From positions 1 to 63,080 of the forward strand of contig JAILLW010000001.1 in assembly GCA_024692955.1 (NCBI GenBank): a stretch of DNA of 63,080 bases. The letters are read 5' to 3'. This document shows positions 53,174-61,737 of this stretch, piece by piece (within the stretch, counting starts at the first letter, position 1; every line of letters begins with the position of its first letter). The notes under the pieces are model-generated. The model was not told where the DNA came from. It saw nothing but the letters and a program-made list of their open reading frames with translations, and searched no databases. The stretch comes from Lachnospiraceae bacterium. GTDB taxonomy: Bacteria; Bacillota; Clostridia; Lachnospirales; Lachnospiraceae. The position numbers were made by a program, and so were the translations under genes.

Positions 53174-54256
53174 TCACATATCCCGTGTATCCTTGTCATC
53201 TTTCAGGAATTCGCGGATCTGGCTGTCCGTCAAGGCGATCATATCCCCGCCCCCCGAAAAAGCGGCATACCACTCCACGGTCCTGCCAAGGGTCTCATCG
53301 ATGTTCCAGCGGGGCTTTATCCCGAAGGTCTCTTTTACTTTCCTGTTGTCGAGTTTCAGGCACCCGGCCTCATGGGGACCTCCGTCATACCGGTCGATCC
53401 ATTCCGGTCTCTTTCCGGTGTATTTCTCCCATTTTTCACAGAAAAGATCCGTAAGCCTTCCCGTATTGATGATGCTCTCCTCATCCGGTCCGATATTGTA
53501 GGCTCCGGAAAACGCCGGATCCTCATACTGTCTCTTCGCGACCTCAAGATAGGCGCATACCGGCTCGAGCACATGCTGATAGGGGCGGACGGAGTGAGGA
53601 TTTCTTACGATGATGCTTTCGCCTTTGGACGCGGCACGATAGCAGTCCGGAACGATCCTGTCCTTCGCGAAATCTCCGCCGCCGATCACGTTGCCGGCCC
53701 GGCAGGTGCTTACCGGGATCCCCTTCTCTTTCAGAAAGGCGTTCCGGTATGAGCTTGTAACCAGTTCCGAGCAGGATTTGGAATTCGAATACGGATCATA
53801 GCCGTCAAGGTACTCCTCTTCCCGGAAGGCTTCGTTTCTCTCCTCATTCCGGTAGACCTTGTCGGTGGTCACGTTGACAACGGATCTTACGGTATCCGAA
53901 AGCCGGCAGCATTCCAGGACATTCACTGTTCCCATCACATTGGTCTCATAGGTGACCCGCGGTTCCTTATAGGAAGTTCGGACGATGGGCTGTGCTGCCA
54001 TATGGATCACAATTTCCGGCCCGAATTCGTCAAATGCGCTTTTCAGCCGGTCAAAATCCCGGATATCCGCAATCCGGGACTGCATTCCGTCCCCGATCCG
54101 GCAGAGCTGAAAAAGGGCGGGATCGGTCGGGGATTCCAGAGCGTAGCCGAAGATGCGGGCCCCCGCGTTTTCCAGCACGCGGCACATCCAGCTTCCCTTG
54201 AAGCCGGTATGACCGGTGATCAGTACCTTTCGATCTTTGTAAAAAGTAAAGTCCAT
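53174..54256 (-). CDS. rfbG: CDP-glucose 4,6-dehydratase
   Basis: 360 residues. Extended SDR: GHTGFKGSWMCRVLENAG (NAD site), VTTDKVY, catalytic Tyr/Lys in PYSNSKSCSELV, RAGNVIGGGDFAKDRIVPDC, VRPYQHVLEP. This set is diagnostic of RfbG, which makes CDP-4-keto-6-deoxyglucose. With RfbH it leads to CDP-3,6-dideoxyhexoses. Last gene of the cluster, separated from rfbH by the 303-base structured gap. Confidence 0.94.
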   Translation of the reverse strand: MDFTFYKDRKVLITGHTGFKGSWMCRVLENAGARIFGYALESPTDPALFQLCRIGDGMQSRIADIRDFDRLKSAFDEFGPEIVIHMAAQPIVRTSYKEPRVTYETNVMGTVNVLECCRLSDTVRSVVNVTTDKVYRNEERNEAFREEEYLDGYDPYSNSKSCSELVTSSYRNAFLKEKGIPVSTCRAGNVIGGGDFAKDRIVPDCYRAASKGESIIVRNPHSVRPYQHVLEPVCAYLEVAKRQYEDPAFSGAYNIGPDEESIINTGRLTDLFCEKWEKYTGKRPEWIDRYDGGPHEAGCLKLDNRKVKETFGIKPRWNIDETLGRTVEWYAAFSGGGDMIALTDSQIREFLKDDKDTRDM

Positions 54257-54317
54257 TTTCCCTCCGATATCCGTGCTGCGGCAGACGGACGCTTCAAAAT
54301 AATCCTCCGCCTCATGC

Positions 54318-54502
54318 GAAGCTGGGACGAGCGGTTTCTAAGCGCAACTGTACGGATCTTTATACGTACGGGTCGCTCTCACGGGCATCCGTGCCCGGTG
54401 ATCGCTTAAAAGCACGTCCTGTGCTTTTATCCCTGTTTATGTATGTTGCGCCAAGAAACCGCGCTCCGTCTCACTTCGTTCGCACGTCGCTCGTCCCACT
54501 TC
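54318..54502. repeat. 185-nt structured element with inverted arms and three hairpins
   Basis: The 303-base gap 54257-54559 has no gene. Outer arms: GGGACGAGCG (54324-54333) pairs perfectly with CGCTCGTCCC (54488-54497), and GGTTTCTAAGCGCAAC (54333-54348) pairs 14 of 16 with GTTGCGCCAAGAAACC (54445-54460). The right arm carries 25 extra bases between the two blocks. Inside lie hairpins GTACG...CGTAC (54350-54369), CGGGCA-tccg-TGCCCG (about 54382-54397) and AAAAGCAC-gtcct-GTGCTTTT (about 54408-54428). It could be a MITE-like unit, a structured RNA or an mRNA-processing site between rfbH and rfbG. Confidence 0.65.
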
Positions 54503-54559
54503 AAAGTCGGCTCCGGATTTTTGGAAGCGTTCCGTCCCGCCGCCATCGCGACACTCTTC

Positions 54560-55921
54560 TCAGGAAAGAAGAAACTCCCGGATTTTTTCGATCATACAGT
54601 CCAGCATCTCCTTCGTCATCCCCGGATACACCCCGATCCAGAAGGAGTCCTCCATGATCCGGTCCGTATTCTTTAAGGAGCCCGCGATCCGGTAGCCCTC
54701 ACCGGAAGCACGCATCCCGTCAAAGCAGGGATGCCTCGTCAGATTCCCGGCAAAGAGCATCCTTGTCTGAATGTTCGAATCCTCAAGGTATCTTACAAGA
54801 GCGTTCCGGGAAACTCCCTCCTCACAGGTCATGAGAAAACCGAACCAGCTCGGGGAAGAATCCGGAAGCGCCTTCGGAAGGATCAGCTTCCCGGCGTCCT
54901 CGAACTCTTTGAGCCCTTCGAAAAGAATGCCGAAGTTCTCTCTCCTTTTTTGCGCGAAGGAAGGCATCTTCCGGATCTGGGCGCAGCCGATGGCCGCCTG
55001 CAGATCGGTAGCCTTGAGATTGTATCCGAAATGGGAATAAACGTATTTGTGATCATAGCCTGCCGGCAGTTCCCCGTACTGTCCGTCATAGCGGTGTCCG
55101 CAGAGATTGTCCCGGCCGGAGGGGCAGACGCAGTCCCGCCCCCAGTCCCGGAAGGACCGGACGGCCTTGTGAAGGAGCGGATCGTTCGTGTAGACGGCGC
55201 CCCCTTCCCCCATGGTCATGTGATGGGGAGGATAGAACGAAGAGGTCCCGATGTCCCCGACGGTTCCGGTAAAGTATTTCTTTCCGTCAATAAGGACTTC
55301 GGAGCCCAGAGCATCGCAGTTATCCTCCACAAGCCACAGCCCGTGCTTTTTACAGAATGCCTTCACCGCCGTAAGATCAAAGGGATTCCCGAGGGTATGC
55401 GCGAGCATGACCGCCTTCGTTTTTTCCGAAAGCGCGTCTTCAAGCAGGCTGACGTCGATATTATACTGTCCGATTGTCACATCGACAAAGACGGGAACCG
55501 CGCCGTACTGAATGATGGGCGCCACCGTCGTCGGGAACCCTGCTGCCACCGTGATCACCTCGTCACCGCGACGGACCGCGCGTTCACCGAGGAGCGGGGA
55601 AGTGAGTGCCATAAAGGCAAGAAGATTCGCGGAGGAGCCGGAATTCACCAGGGAAACATAACGGATCCCCAGGTATTCACCCATAGCCTTTTCAAACTCG
55701 TCCGTATAATGTCCGGAGGTCAGCCAGAATTCCAGAGCCGCGTCCACGAGATTTACCATCTCTGCGCTGTCATAGACCCTTGAAGCATAGGGAATGCGGT
55801 CCCCTTTTTCATAGGGCTTTTTTCCGTTCACATGGTACTTTTCGCAATAATCCCGCACCGCCTTAAGGATCTCGTCTCTTGCTTCCTTTTCGGTTTTTTC
55901 CGTGCCTTTTCCATTGTTCAT
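54560..55921 (-). CDS. rfbH: CDP-4-keto-6-deoxyglucose-3-dehydrase (E1, RfbH family)
   Basis: 453 residues. Aminotransferase fold, but the catalytic Lys is replaced by His233 (FYPPHHMTMGEGG), the mark of PMP-dependent 3-dehydrases. Cysteines Cys264, Cys266 and Cys274 form the C-X-C-X7-C part of the [2Fe-2S] site, with Cys202 as the likely fourth. It removes the C3 hydroxyl together with a flavin/iron-sulfur reductase (RfbI/AscD), which is not in this window. Overlaps the upstream epimerase gene by 4 bases (ATGA). Confidence 0.94.
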   Translation of the reverse strand: MNNGKGTEKTEKEARDEILKAVRDYCEKYHVNGKKPYEKGDRIPYASRVYDSAEMVNLVDAALEFWLTSGHYTDEFEKAMGEYLGIRYVSLVNSGSSANLLAFMALTSPLLGERAVRRGDEVITVAAGFPTTVAPIIQYGAVPVFVDVTIGQYNIDVSLLEDALSEKTKAVMLAHTLGNPFDLTAVKAFCKKHGLWLVEDNCDALGSEVLIDGKKYFTGTVGDIGTSSFYPPHHMTMGEGGAVYTNDPLLHKAVRSFRDWGRDCVCPSGRDNLCGHRYDGQYGELPAGYDHKYVYSHFGYNLKATDLQAAIGCAQIRKMPSFAQKRRENFGILFEGLKEFEDAGKLILPKALPDSSPSWFGFLMTCEEGVSRNALVRYLEDSNIQTRMLFAGNLTRHPCFDGMRASGEGYRIAGSLKNTDRIMEDSFWIGVYPGMTKEMLDCMIEKIREFLLS

Positions 55922-56865
55922 CGGTTATCTCCCATCCACCGGATTGTTCTTCGGATCCCCTCTTCAAAGGAGATCTCCGGCCGGAATCCGGTGTCCTTTG
56001 TAAGTTCCGTAATGTCCGCCTGAAGATGCATGACCTGTTTTTCTCCGTAGGGGATCTTCCCGTAGCCGATCTCGGCACCGGGGTCGATCAGCTCCTTCGC
56101 CTCTTCGATAAATGCTTTCAGAGGTCTTGCGGATCCGGAACCTATCGGATATATTTTCCCGTCCGTTCCCTTATCGCCAAGGAGAAAAAGCGCGTTCGCC
56201 ACATCATCGCAGTAGATATAATCCCAGATCTGCTCTCCCGCGGTGGTCCCGAACTCTTCTTTATCAAGCAGCGCCCTAATCAGGGATGAGATCAGAGTGT
56301 TTTTTCCGTCATTCGGCCCGTAGGCGGAAAGGATCCTTGTCCAGATATGTACGATCCCGAGCTGCGCGCAGAGGATCCTTGTCATCTGCCCCGCCGCAAG
56401 TTTCGCTGCCCCGTAAGGCGTTTCGGGAAAAGCCGGCGTATCGCCCGCAAGGGGAGCGTCCGTTCTTCCGTATTCCGCCTGGGAGCCCGCCCCGACAAAC
56501 CGCTTTATGCCAAGCTTTGAGGCGGCCTCAACGGCATCCAGGGCATACCGGATATTATCGGTCTGGGCAGCCGTGTCATTCCGGCCGTTATGGGATGTGG
56601 CCATCCAGGCAAGATGATAGAAAGCGTCATAGCCGGATCGCTCCGGGTCCCCTGTATTTCCCGCTTTTTCAAGAAGGTCCGGAAGCTCTCCGATCCGGTC
56701 AAGAGGGCATTCCGCTTTCTTAACAAGCTCATGATCCGGAACCCTGTTCTTCCGGCCGGAATCCGGATTGATCACCGCAAGGACCCGGACGTTTTCTCTT
56801 ATGCACTTTTCCGTCAGCGCGATCCCAAGCATGGAGGTCGCACCGGTAAGAATGATACTCTTCAT
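55918..56865 (-). CDS. NAD-dependent sugar-nucleotide epimerase/reductase (SDR)
   Basis: 315 residues from the ATG at 56865 (MKSIILTGATSMLGIALTEK); the longer frame begins with TTG and lacks support. The RBS is weak. NAD motif TGATSMLG, VGAGSQAEYG (Ser), and Tyr/Lys in PYGAAKLAAGQ. Probably the 4-ketoreductase that ends a CDP-3,6-dideoxyhexose pathway (abequose or paratose type), judged by its place next to rfbH. Which sugar cannot be told. Confidence 0.8.
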   Translation of the reverse strand: MKSIILTGATSMLGIALTEKCIRENVRVLAVINPDSGRKNRVPDHELVKKAECPLDRIGELPDLLEKAGNTGDPERSGYDAFYHLAWMATSHNGRNDTAAQTDNIRYALDAVEAASKLGIKRFVGAGSQAEYGRTDAPLAGDTPAFPETPYGAAKLAAGQMTRILCAQLGIVHIWTRILSAYGPNDGKNTLISSLIRALLDKEEFGTTAGEQIWDYIYCDDVANALFLLGDKGTDGKIYPIGSGSARPLKAFIEEAKELIDPGAEIGYGKIPYGEKQVMHLQADITELTKDTGFRPEISFEEGIRRTIRWMGDNR

Positions 56866-56921
56866 AGGCTGTTTAAAAAGTCGGAATACCTTTCGATGAT
56901 AGCACGGATGACCGATCCGGT

Positions 56922-58391
56922 TCAACCCGGAAGGGGCCGGGAAGCATGGCCGGAAGCCGGTCCGGATCCCTTTCCCGAAACCTGCAGCGTCCCTATAAGC
57001 TCCGAGAATTCCCGAAGATTCTTCTCCCTGTCAAAGCGCTCCGACCAGATCTCCAAAGAGCGTTTCTTCATCTTCAGGATCTCCTCTTCCGGCATTTCAT
57101 ACATCCGGAGGATCGCATCCTTTACCGCGGCGTTATCCGTAAGCAGGATCCCGTTTCCGTCAACCAGTTCTCCCATTCCCCCCACATCGGTTCCGATCAC
57201 GGGGATCCCGCAGGAGACCGCCTCCTGTACCGATACGGGACTCCCCTCCGAAAGGGATGTCATGATGAAGCAGGAAGGATGTTCCTCAAGATAAAACCGG
57301 ATCACTTCTTCATTGGGAACATAGCCCCGGAATTCAAAGGTAAGCCCTTCGATCCCCGAAAGTCTCTCCACGGCCAGTTTTTTTACGGACGCTGCGTAAT
57401 CGTCTTCCCCGGGGCCGAAGTGGACCCATCTTACCGGCTTCTTTTTAAAAGCGGAGGTCCCGGGCGTCAAAGTGTTTTTTCCCGCCCCGGCGAGTCCTTC
57501 GATGATCCCTTCGATATGCTTGACGGGATAGATGCTCGCGCAGCTAACCATGAGGAATTCCTCCCCCGAAGCCCGGATCTCCGGAGATCTTTCGTATACC
57601 CCCATCCGGCAGATCCTGTGCTTTTCACGGTTCTTCTCCGTATGAAAACGCCGCTCGAAATAATCCTGTCCCTGTTTTGAAAGAAAGAGCGTAAGATCGG
57701 TCCGGTCATCCATGAACGCCTTGAAGGGCTGATCGTTCACCGGCGACTGGTCATCGAAAAGATCATAGCCGTGGATCCTGGACAGAAGCTTAAGCCCGGG
57801 ATACCGGTCTTTGATCCCGCAAAGTCCCAGCAGATAATAATTGTGCCAGTAAGTGTAGCAGATCACGGACTCCCGGCGGTCCGCATCTTCAGGATCCCCG
57901 GTCCCGGCTGAGCTCATTGTCCCGTCCGCTTCCAGTATTCCCTGCTTTTTTATCCACCTCGAAAAGTCCGCCGCCCAGTAATAATAAAGGAACGCCCGGA
58001 AAAGCTTCCGGGAGACGGATGCCTCTTCGGAATGTGCCGCAGCGGATACATCTTTCGGATCCGGTGCCCCCGCTTCCTTCCCGGATCTTGCCTCCCTCCG
58101 GATCCTTCCGGCCTCTGCCCGGAAAACGGGATCAAAGAGAGCCCGAAAAAGGCAGGCAAGCTCCGGCAGATATTTTCCCCGCGGCTTCTTATAGCAAAAG
58201 AGTCCGCAGGTTCCGGCCCCGTCCCTTAATGTGCCGCCTTCCGAAAGAACGGCTTCATCCGTGCAGGCCACGATCGAAACCCCGTAGTCTTTCTTAAGTT
58301 CCTCAAGCTCCGGCGGGATAAAGACCGTTTCCGGCGTATTCACAAAAGGATATCCGTCCGTAAAGAGGATCAGTTTCTTCTTCGGTTCCAT
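56922..58391 (-). CDS. glycosyltransferase, GT4/GT1 type
   Basis: 489 residues, GT-B fold, no membrane segment. The C-terminal donor site has the E-x7-E pattern (SLSEGSPVSVQEAVSCGIPV ending IGTDVGG) and GFRGYVPNEEVIRFYLEEH-like stretches. The middle (about 125-180) is low in complexity with Glu/Ala/Ser. Adds a sugar to the growing surface polysaccharide. Abuts the next upstream gene (stop and start directly adjacent at 58391/58392). Confidence 0.88.
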   Translation of the reverse strand: MEPKKKLILFTDGYPFVNTPETVFIPPELEELKKDYGVSIVACTDEAVLSEGGTLRDGAGTCGLFCYKKPRGKYLPELACLFRALFDPVFRAEAGRIRREARSGKEAGAPDPKDVSAAAHSEEASVSRKLFRAFLYYYWAADFSRWIKKQGILEADGTMSSAGTGDPEDADRRESVICYTYWHNYYLLGLCGIKDRYPGLKLLSRIHGYDLFDDQSPVNDQPFKAFMDDRTDLTLFLSKQGQDYFERRFHTEKNREKHRICRMGVYERSPEIRASGEEFLMVSCASIYPVKHIEGIIEGLAGAGKNTLTPGTSAFKKKPVRWVHFGPGEDDYAASVKKLAVERLSGIEGLTFEFRGYVPNEEVIRFYLEEHPSCFIMTSLSEGSPVSVQEAVSCGIPVIGTDVGGMGELVDGNGILLTDNAAVKDAILRMYEMPEEEILKMKKRSLEIWSERFDREKNLREFSELIGTLQVSGKGSGPASGHASRPLPG

Positions 58392-59579
58392 CTATTTCCT
58401 CAGCCCGGCATATCGTAAGAGCGCATCCCAGAGATGCCGGTATCCGTAAGAGAGCGCCTCGAATCCGAAGACTCCCCCGAAATCGTAGTTCAGTCTCGCG
58501 TCTTTTCGATAACGTCTGTTCTTTATTCTCTCAGACCTGTCGTACAGAAAGATCGCGTCTCCTTTGCAGTCATTAAGAACGTTTGCTTCCTGAGGCCTTA
58601 GATTCAGTTCATAGCCCGCCATTATCCGGCTGTCCAGTTTCCGGGAGCTTATGACATACCGGTATTTTTCCGGGATCAGCCGGTGCTTCAGGCCGTAAAG
58701 ATCGATGAGGATCTCTTCTTCCGGGATGGAGAAGCGTTTCGCAAGGAATCCCTTCAGATCCGCGTTTTCAAAAAAGGCATCATAATGGGGTCCTTCTTCG
58801 AAAGGAACGAGCCTGTGATCCGGCTCCCCCAGCCAGAGCGTCGTCTGTACCTCCGCCTCCGGCTTCCGGTAATGGGTACCGGCTCCTCCGAAGACCGTTA
58901 CCACCGGCTTTTGGGGGATCACATAGTATCTCCCGCTTTCCGTAAGATAACGGAAAAAGTATTTTCCCCAGGAGTTCTTCCAATCGTAGACAGGCGGCGG
59001 AAGCAGTTCATCCCTTCCGATCTCTTCGCCGTTTTCTTCATACCACTTTCGAAAGCGCTTCCACTGATCCGCCGACCAGGACTGTCCCCAGGTACAGGAA
59101 AACTGTCCGAAGAAGACATCCGCACCCGTCCGAAGCGGCCGGAAGATCTTTCCGGCATAGGGATTCCACTCATGTCCGTAAAGGGAGATCCCGGCGATCC
59201 GCTCATCCCCGTCATAATACTCATGGGCCTTCTTCGCGTACTCATAGAAATAAGGCGCGACGAACTCATCATCCTCTAGAAGGATCACGGAACCGTATTC
59301 TTCCGCATAGTTTCCGCATTCCAGAATATGTGTCCGAAGTCCCAGATTCTTTTCATGGGTCTTCACGGTCTTTTCCCCGTGTTCCCATACGAAAGCCTCC
59401 GCCAGCGCGATCACATCCGAATTGTCCGGATGATGATCGATGCTGATGATGAGCGGGATCCCTTCGGTCCGGTATTTCGCGGCGGCGATGCTCTTAAGCA
59501 GCCGGTCAAGCGTATCAAGACGCCGGTATGCCACCACGACGATCGCGGGTTTGATTCCTTCTCTCACAGCCATCCACAA
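58392..59579 (-). CDS. glycosyltransferase, GT2/GNT-I-like
   Basis: 395 residues. GT-A fold: PAIVVVAYRRLDTLDRLLKS at the start, SIDHHPDN, and a metal-binding DxD-like motif in ILLEDDEFVAPYF. GISLYGHEWNPYAG and CTWGQSWSADQWKRF follow. Recalls bacterial relatives of GNT-I. The first codons MWMAV offer two starts; the ATG three codons in is also possible. Donor and acceptor unknown. Confidence 0.85.
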   Translation of the reverse strand: MWMAVREGIKPAIVVVAYRRLDTLDRLLKSIAAAKYRTEGIPLIISIDHHPDNSDVIALAEAFVWEHGEKTVKTHEKNLGLRTHILECGNYAEEYGSVILLEDDEFVAPYFYEYAKKAHEYYDGDERIAGISLYGHEWNPYAGKIFRPLRTGADVFFGQFSCTWGQSWSADQWKRFRKWYEENGEEIGRDELLPPPVYDWKNSWGKYFFRYLTESGRYYVIPQKPVVTVFGGAGTHYRKPEAEVQTTLWLGEPDHRLVPFEEGPHYDAFFENADLKGFLAKRFSIPEEEILIDLYGLKHRLIPEKYRYVISSRKLDSRIMAGYELNLRPQEANVLNDCKGDAIFLYDRSERIKNRRYRKDARLNYDFGGVFGFEALSYGYRHLWDALLRYAGLRK

Positions 59580-59604
59580 CCTTTCATTATCCTTCGCAAA
59601 ACCG

Positions 59605-61734
59605 TTACCGGATGCTTCCGAGTCTCTCCGTTTTCCGGATCAGTCCGTGAAGCAGCGGGTTCTTCTTGAGAAATCCGACGAAGCGGTAAAGCCCGTACCA
59701 TCCGCCGCAGTATTTTTCGACGCAGCGTTTCGTTTCCTTTTCGAGAAGCGGGATATTCGAGCCCGAAAATCCTTCCGTCAGAATCTTCGCCACGGGAAAT
59801 CCCAGAGGAAGAGCAGTCACGCCGTGCCTTATATGATACATCTGCCATTCCCTGTCCGCGCAGATCCTGTACTCCGTATCAAAGAGCTTCCCGTCGAAAA
59901 GCTCACGGCTGCAGAACATCGCCTGATGATTCAGGCAGGCCCCGAGAGCATAATACCAGAGGCGCGCGTTCTTTTGGCCATAGGTGCGAAGTGCCGGTCT
60001 GTCCTCTTTTTCCGGTGCTTCGGTACCGATCTCATAGACATCCCCGTACCAGATCCCGGCTCCCTTTTCTTTGTCGCTCCGGATCCGCGAAGATACCCGG
60101 GCGAGCACCCCGGGATCCGCGAAGGTATCTCCCGCGTTAAGAAAGAGGACATACTGCCCGGAGGCTTCCTTTACCGCGATGTTCATCGCGTCATAGATTC
60201 CCTTGTCCCTGCCGGTGACGAGGCGTACCGGGTTCTTTGTTTCTCCACCGCTTTCAGGGAACGCTTCCATCCCTTCCTTTATCCTTGCCGGAGTATCATC
60301 CGTCGATCCCCCGTCCTTGATCAGGTATTCAAAATCACGGAAGGTCTGCTCCCGCACGGAATCCATGGTGGGGCCGATCCTGTCTTCTTCGTTGTAACAG
60401 ACGGTGATGATCGAAAAAAGAGGTCTTTCCCGGCAGGATCCATAGCCGGACTCCTTCCTGTCGTCCTTTCCCGCCCCGGCCTTTTTTTCGTAAAGATCAA
60501 GGACCCTCTTTCCGTACTCACGGGAATCATAGGCAAGGGCCGTTTTTGCCACCCCGTTCCTCGTAAGCTTTTTTTCTTCGAGCTTACGGATCGCCCGGAG
60601 ATAATCCTCCGGCTCATGATCATGAAGCACGATCCCGTTTTCCTCATTCACAAGCTCCGCCACGGCGCTTGTATCAAGCACAACTGCGGGCGTTCCGCAG
60701 GCGATGGCTTCCACGGTCACAAGCGAAAAGGATTCCTCCAGAGACGGGTTCAGAAATACATCCGAAAGATCATAGAGCTTCGCAAGCTCCTCCCTGTCGT
60801 CCGTACGCCTTATCCCGATGATCCCTTCGGGAAGCTTCTTTATCTGCAGGGGCGTAAGTCCCACGAGAAGGATCTCGTATTCTTCCCCCAGAACCTCCGG
60901 AAGCTTCTTAAAATCCGCAAGTCCCTTCCGCTCATCCCAGACGGACGCGACTCCGATGATATGCTTTTTTGCGGGATCAAGCCCGTATTTCCGGAAGATC
61001 CCGTTCCTTTCCTTTCCGCCTTCCTTCGCGGCCTCCACTGAGAAGGGATCCGAAGCTTCCGGAAGAGCATCCGGCCGGAATACGGAAAGATCCACTCCGT
61101 TCGGAACCACATAAACCGGGTATTTTTTCATAAACGAGGCCTTAACCTGATCTTCCATCCACCGGGAAGGTACCAGGATCGTCAGATCCTTAAGGCTCAG
61201 GAACATTCTTTTTTTATCGCGGTAATTTCTTTTTGAAGCGTCAAGAAGCAGGCTTACCGGATACCGTTTCCGGTTCGGGCAGTTTCCGCAGCCGGTCTTC
61301 CACTTTTCACAACCCGAAGCCGTATAGAAGGCGCAGTGACCCGTAAAGGGCCAGCAGTCATGAAAAGTCCAGAAGACCTTTCCCCGGAACCCGTTTTTCA
61401 GATAACGGAATAAAAGGGGAAGATAAAGATAATATCCGTGGAGGTTGTGAAGATGAATGATATCGGGATCTTCCGCCCGGAGCCGTTCCACGATCTTTTT
61501 CGTCGCAAGACAGGATCCGAAACCGTGCCGGTCAAAGATCGCCGTTATGAACACATGAAGCCAGAAAGAGACCGGGCCTCCGATCCTTACCGAATTGCGG
61601 TCGCGAAAAGGTGCGCGCCGGCCCGTAACGGAAAGGGTCCGGTACCCTTTAAGATCCGCCGCATCCTGGATCATTCCCATCAGATGCCCGGTGGAAGTAT
61701 TGCATACCGTATTGATCTGGACCAGTTTTGCCAA
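59605..61734 (-). CDS. fused glycosyltransferase: GT4 plus GT2
   Basis: 709 residues in two enzymes. Residues 1-430: GT4 (LVQINTVCNTSTGHLMGMIQ; HLHNLHGYYLYLPLLFRYLK; donor motif NPSLEESFSLVTVEAIACGT), like colanic-acid WcaC. A charged linker (AGAGKDDRKESGYGSCRER) follows. Residues 445-709: GT2 (FSIITVCYNEEDRIGPTMDS; DGGSTDDT; FLNAGDTFAD; DREWQMYHIRHG), like WcaE. The fusion would add two sugars in a row. Starts 3 bases after the ABC exporter. Confidence 0.92.
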   Translation of the reverse strand: MAKLVQINTVCNTSTGHLMGMIQDAADLKGYRTLSVTGRRAPFRDRNSVRIGGPVSFWLHVFITAIFDRHGFGSCLATKKIVERLRAEDPDIIHLHNLHGYYLYLPLLFRYLKNGFRGKVFWTFHDCWPFTGHCAFYTASGCEKWKTGCGNCPNRKRYPVSLLLDASKRNYRDKKRMFLSLKDLTILVPSRWMEDQVKASFMKKYPVYVVPNGVDLSVFRPDALPEASDPFSVEAAKEGGKERNGIFRKYGLDPAKKHIIGVASVWDERKGLADFKKLPEVLGEEYEILLVGLTPLQIKKLPEGIIGIRRTDDREELAKLYDLSDVFLNPSLEESFSLVTVEAIACGTPAVVLDTSAVAELVNEENGIVLHDHEPEDYLRAIRKLEEKKLTRNGVAKTALAYDSREYGKRVLDLYEKKAGAGKDDRKESGYGSCRERPLFSIITVCYNEEDRIGPTMDSVREQTFRDFEYLIKDGGSTDDTPARIKEGMEAFPESGGETKNPVRLVTGRDKGIYDAMNIAVKEASGQYVLFLNAGDTFADPGVLARVSSRIRSDKEKGAGIWYGDVYEIGTEAPEKEDRPALRTYGQKNARLWYYALGACLNHQAMFCSRELFDGKLFDTEYRICADREWQMYHIRHGVTALPLGFPVAKILTEGFSGSNIPLLEKETKRCVEKYCGGWYGLYRFVGFLKKNPLLHGLIRKTERLGSIR

Positions 61735-61737
61735 TGA

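Noticed and set aside
59440-61041. 533-codon open frame on the plus strand
   Set aside because: Antisense to the GT4-GT2 fusion; low-complexity composition and no motif.
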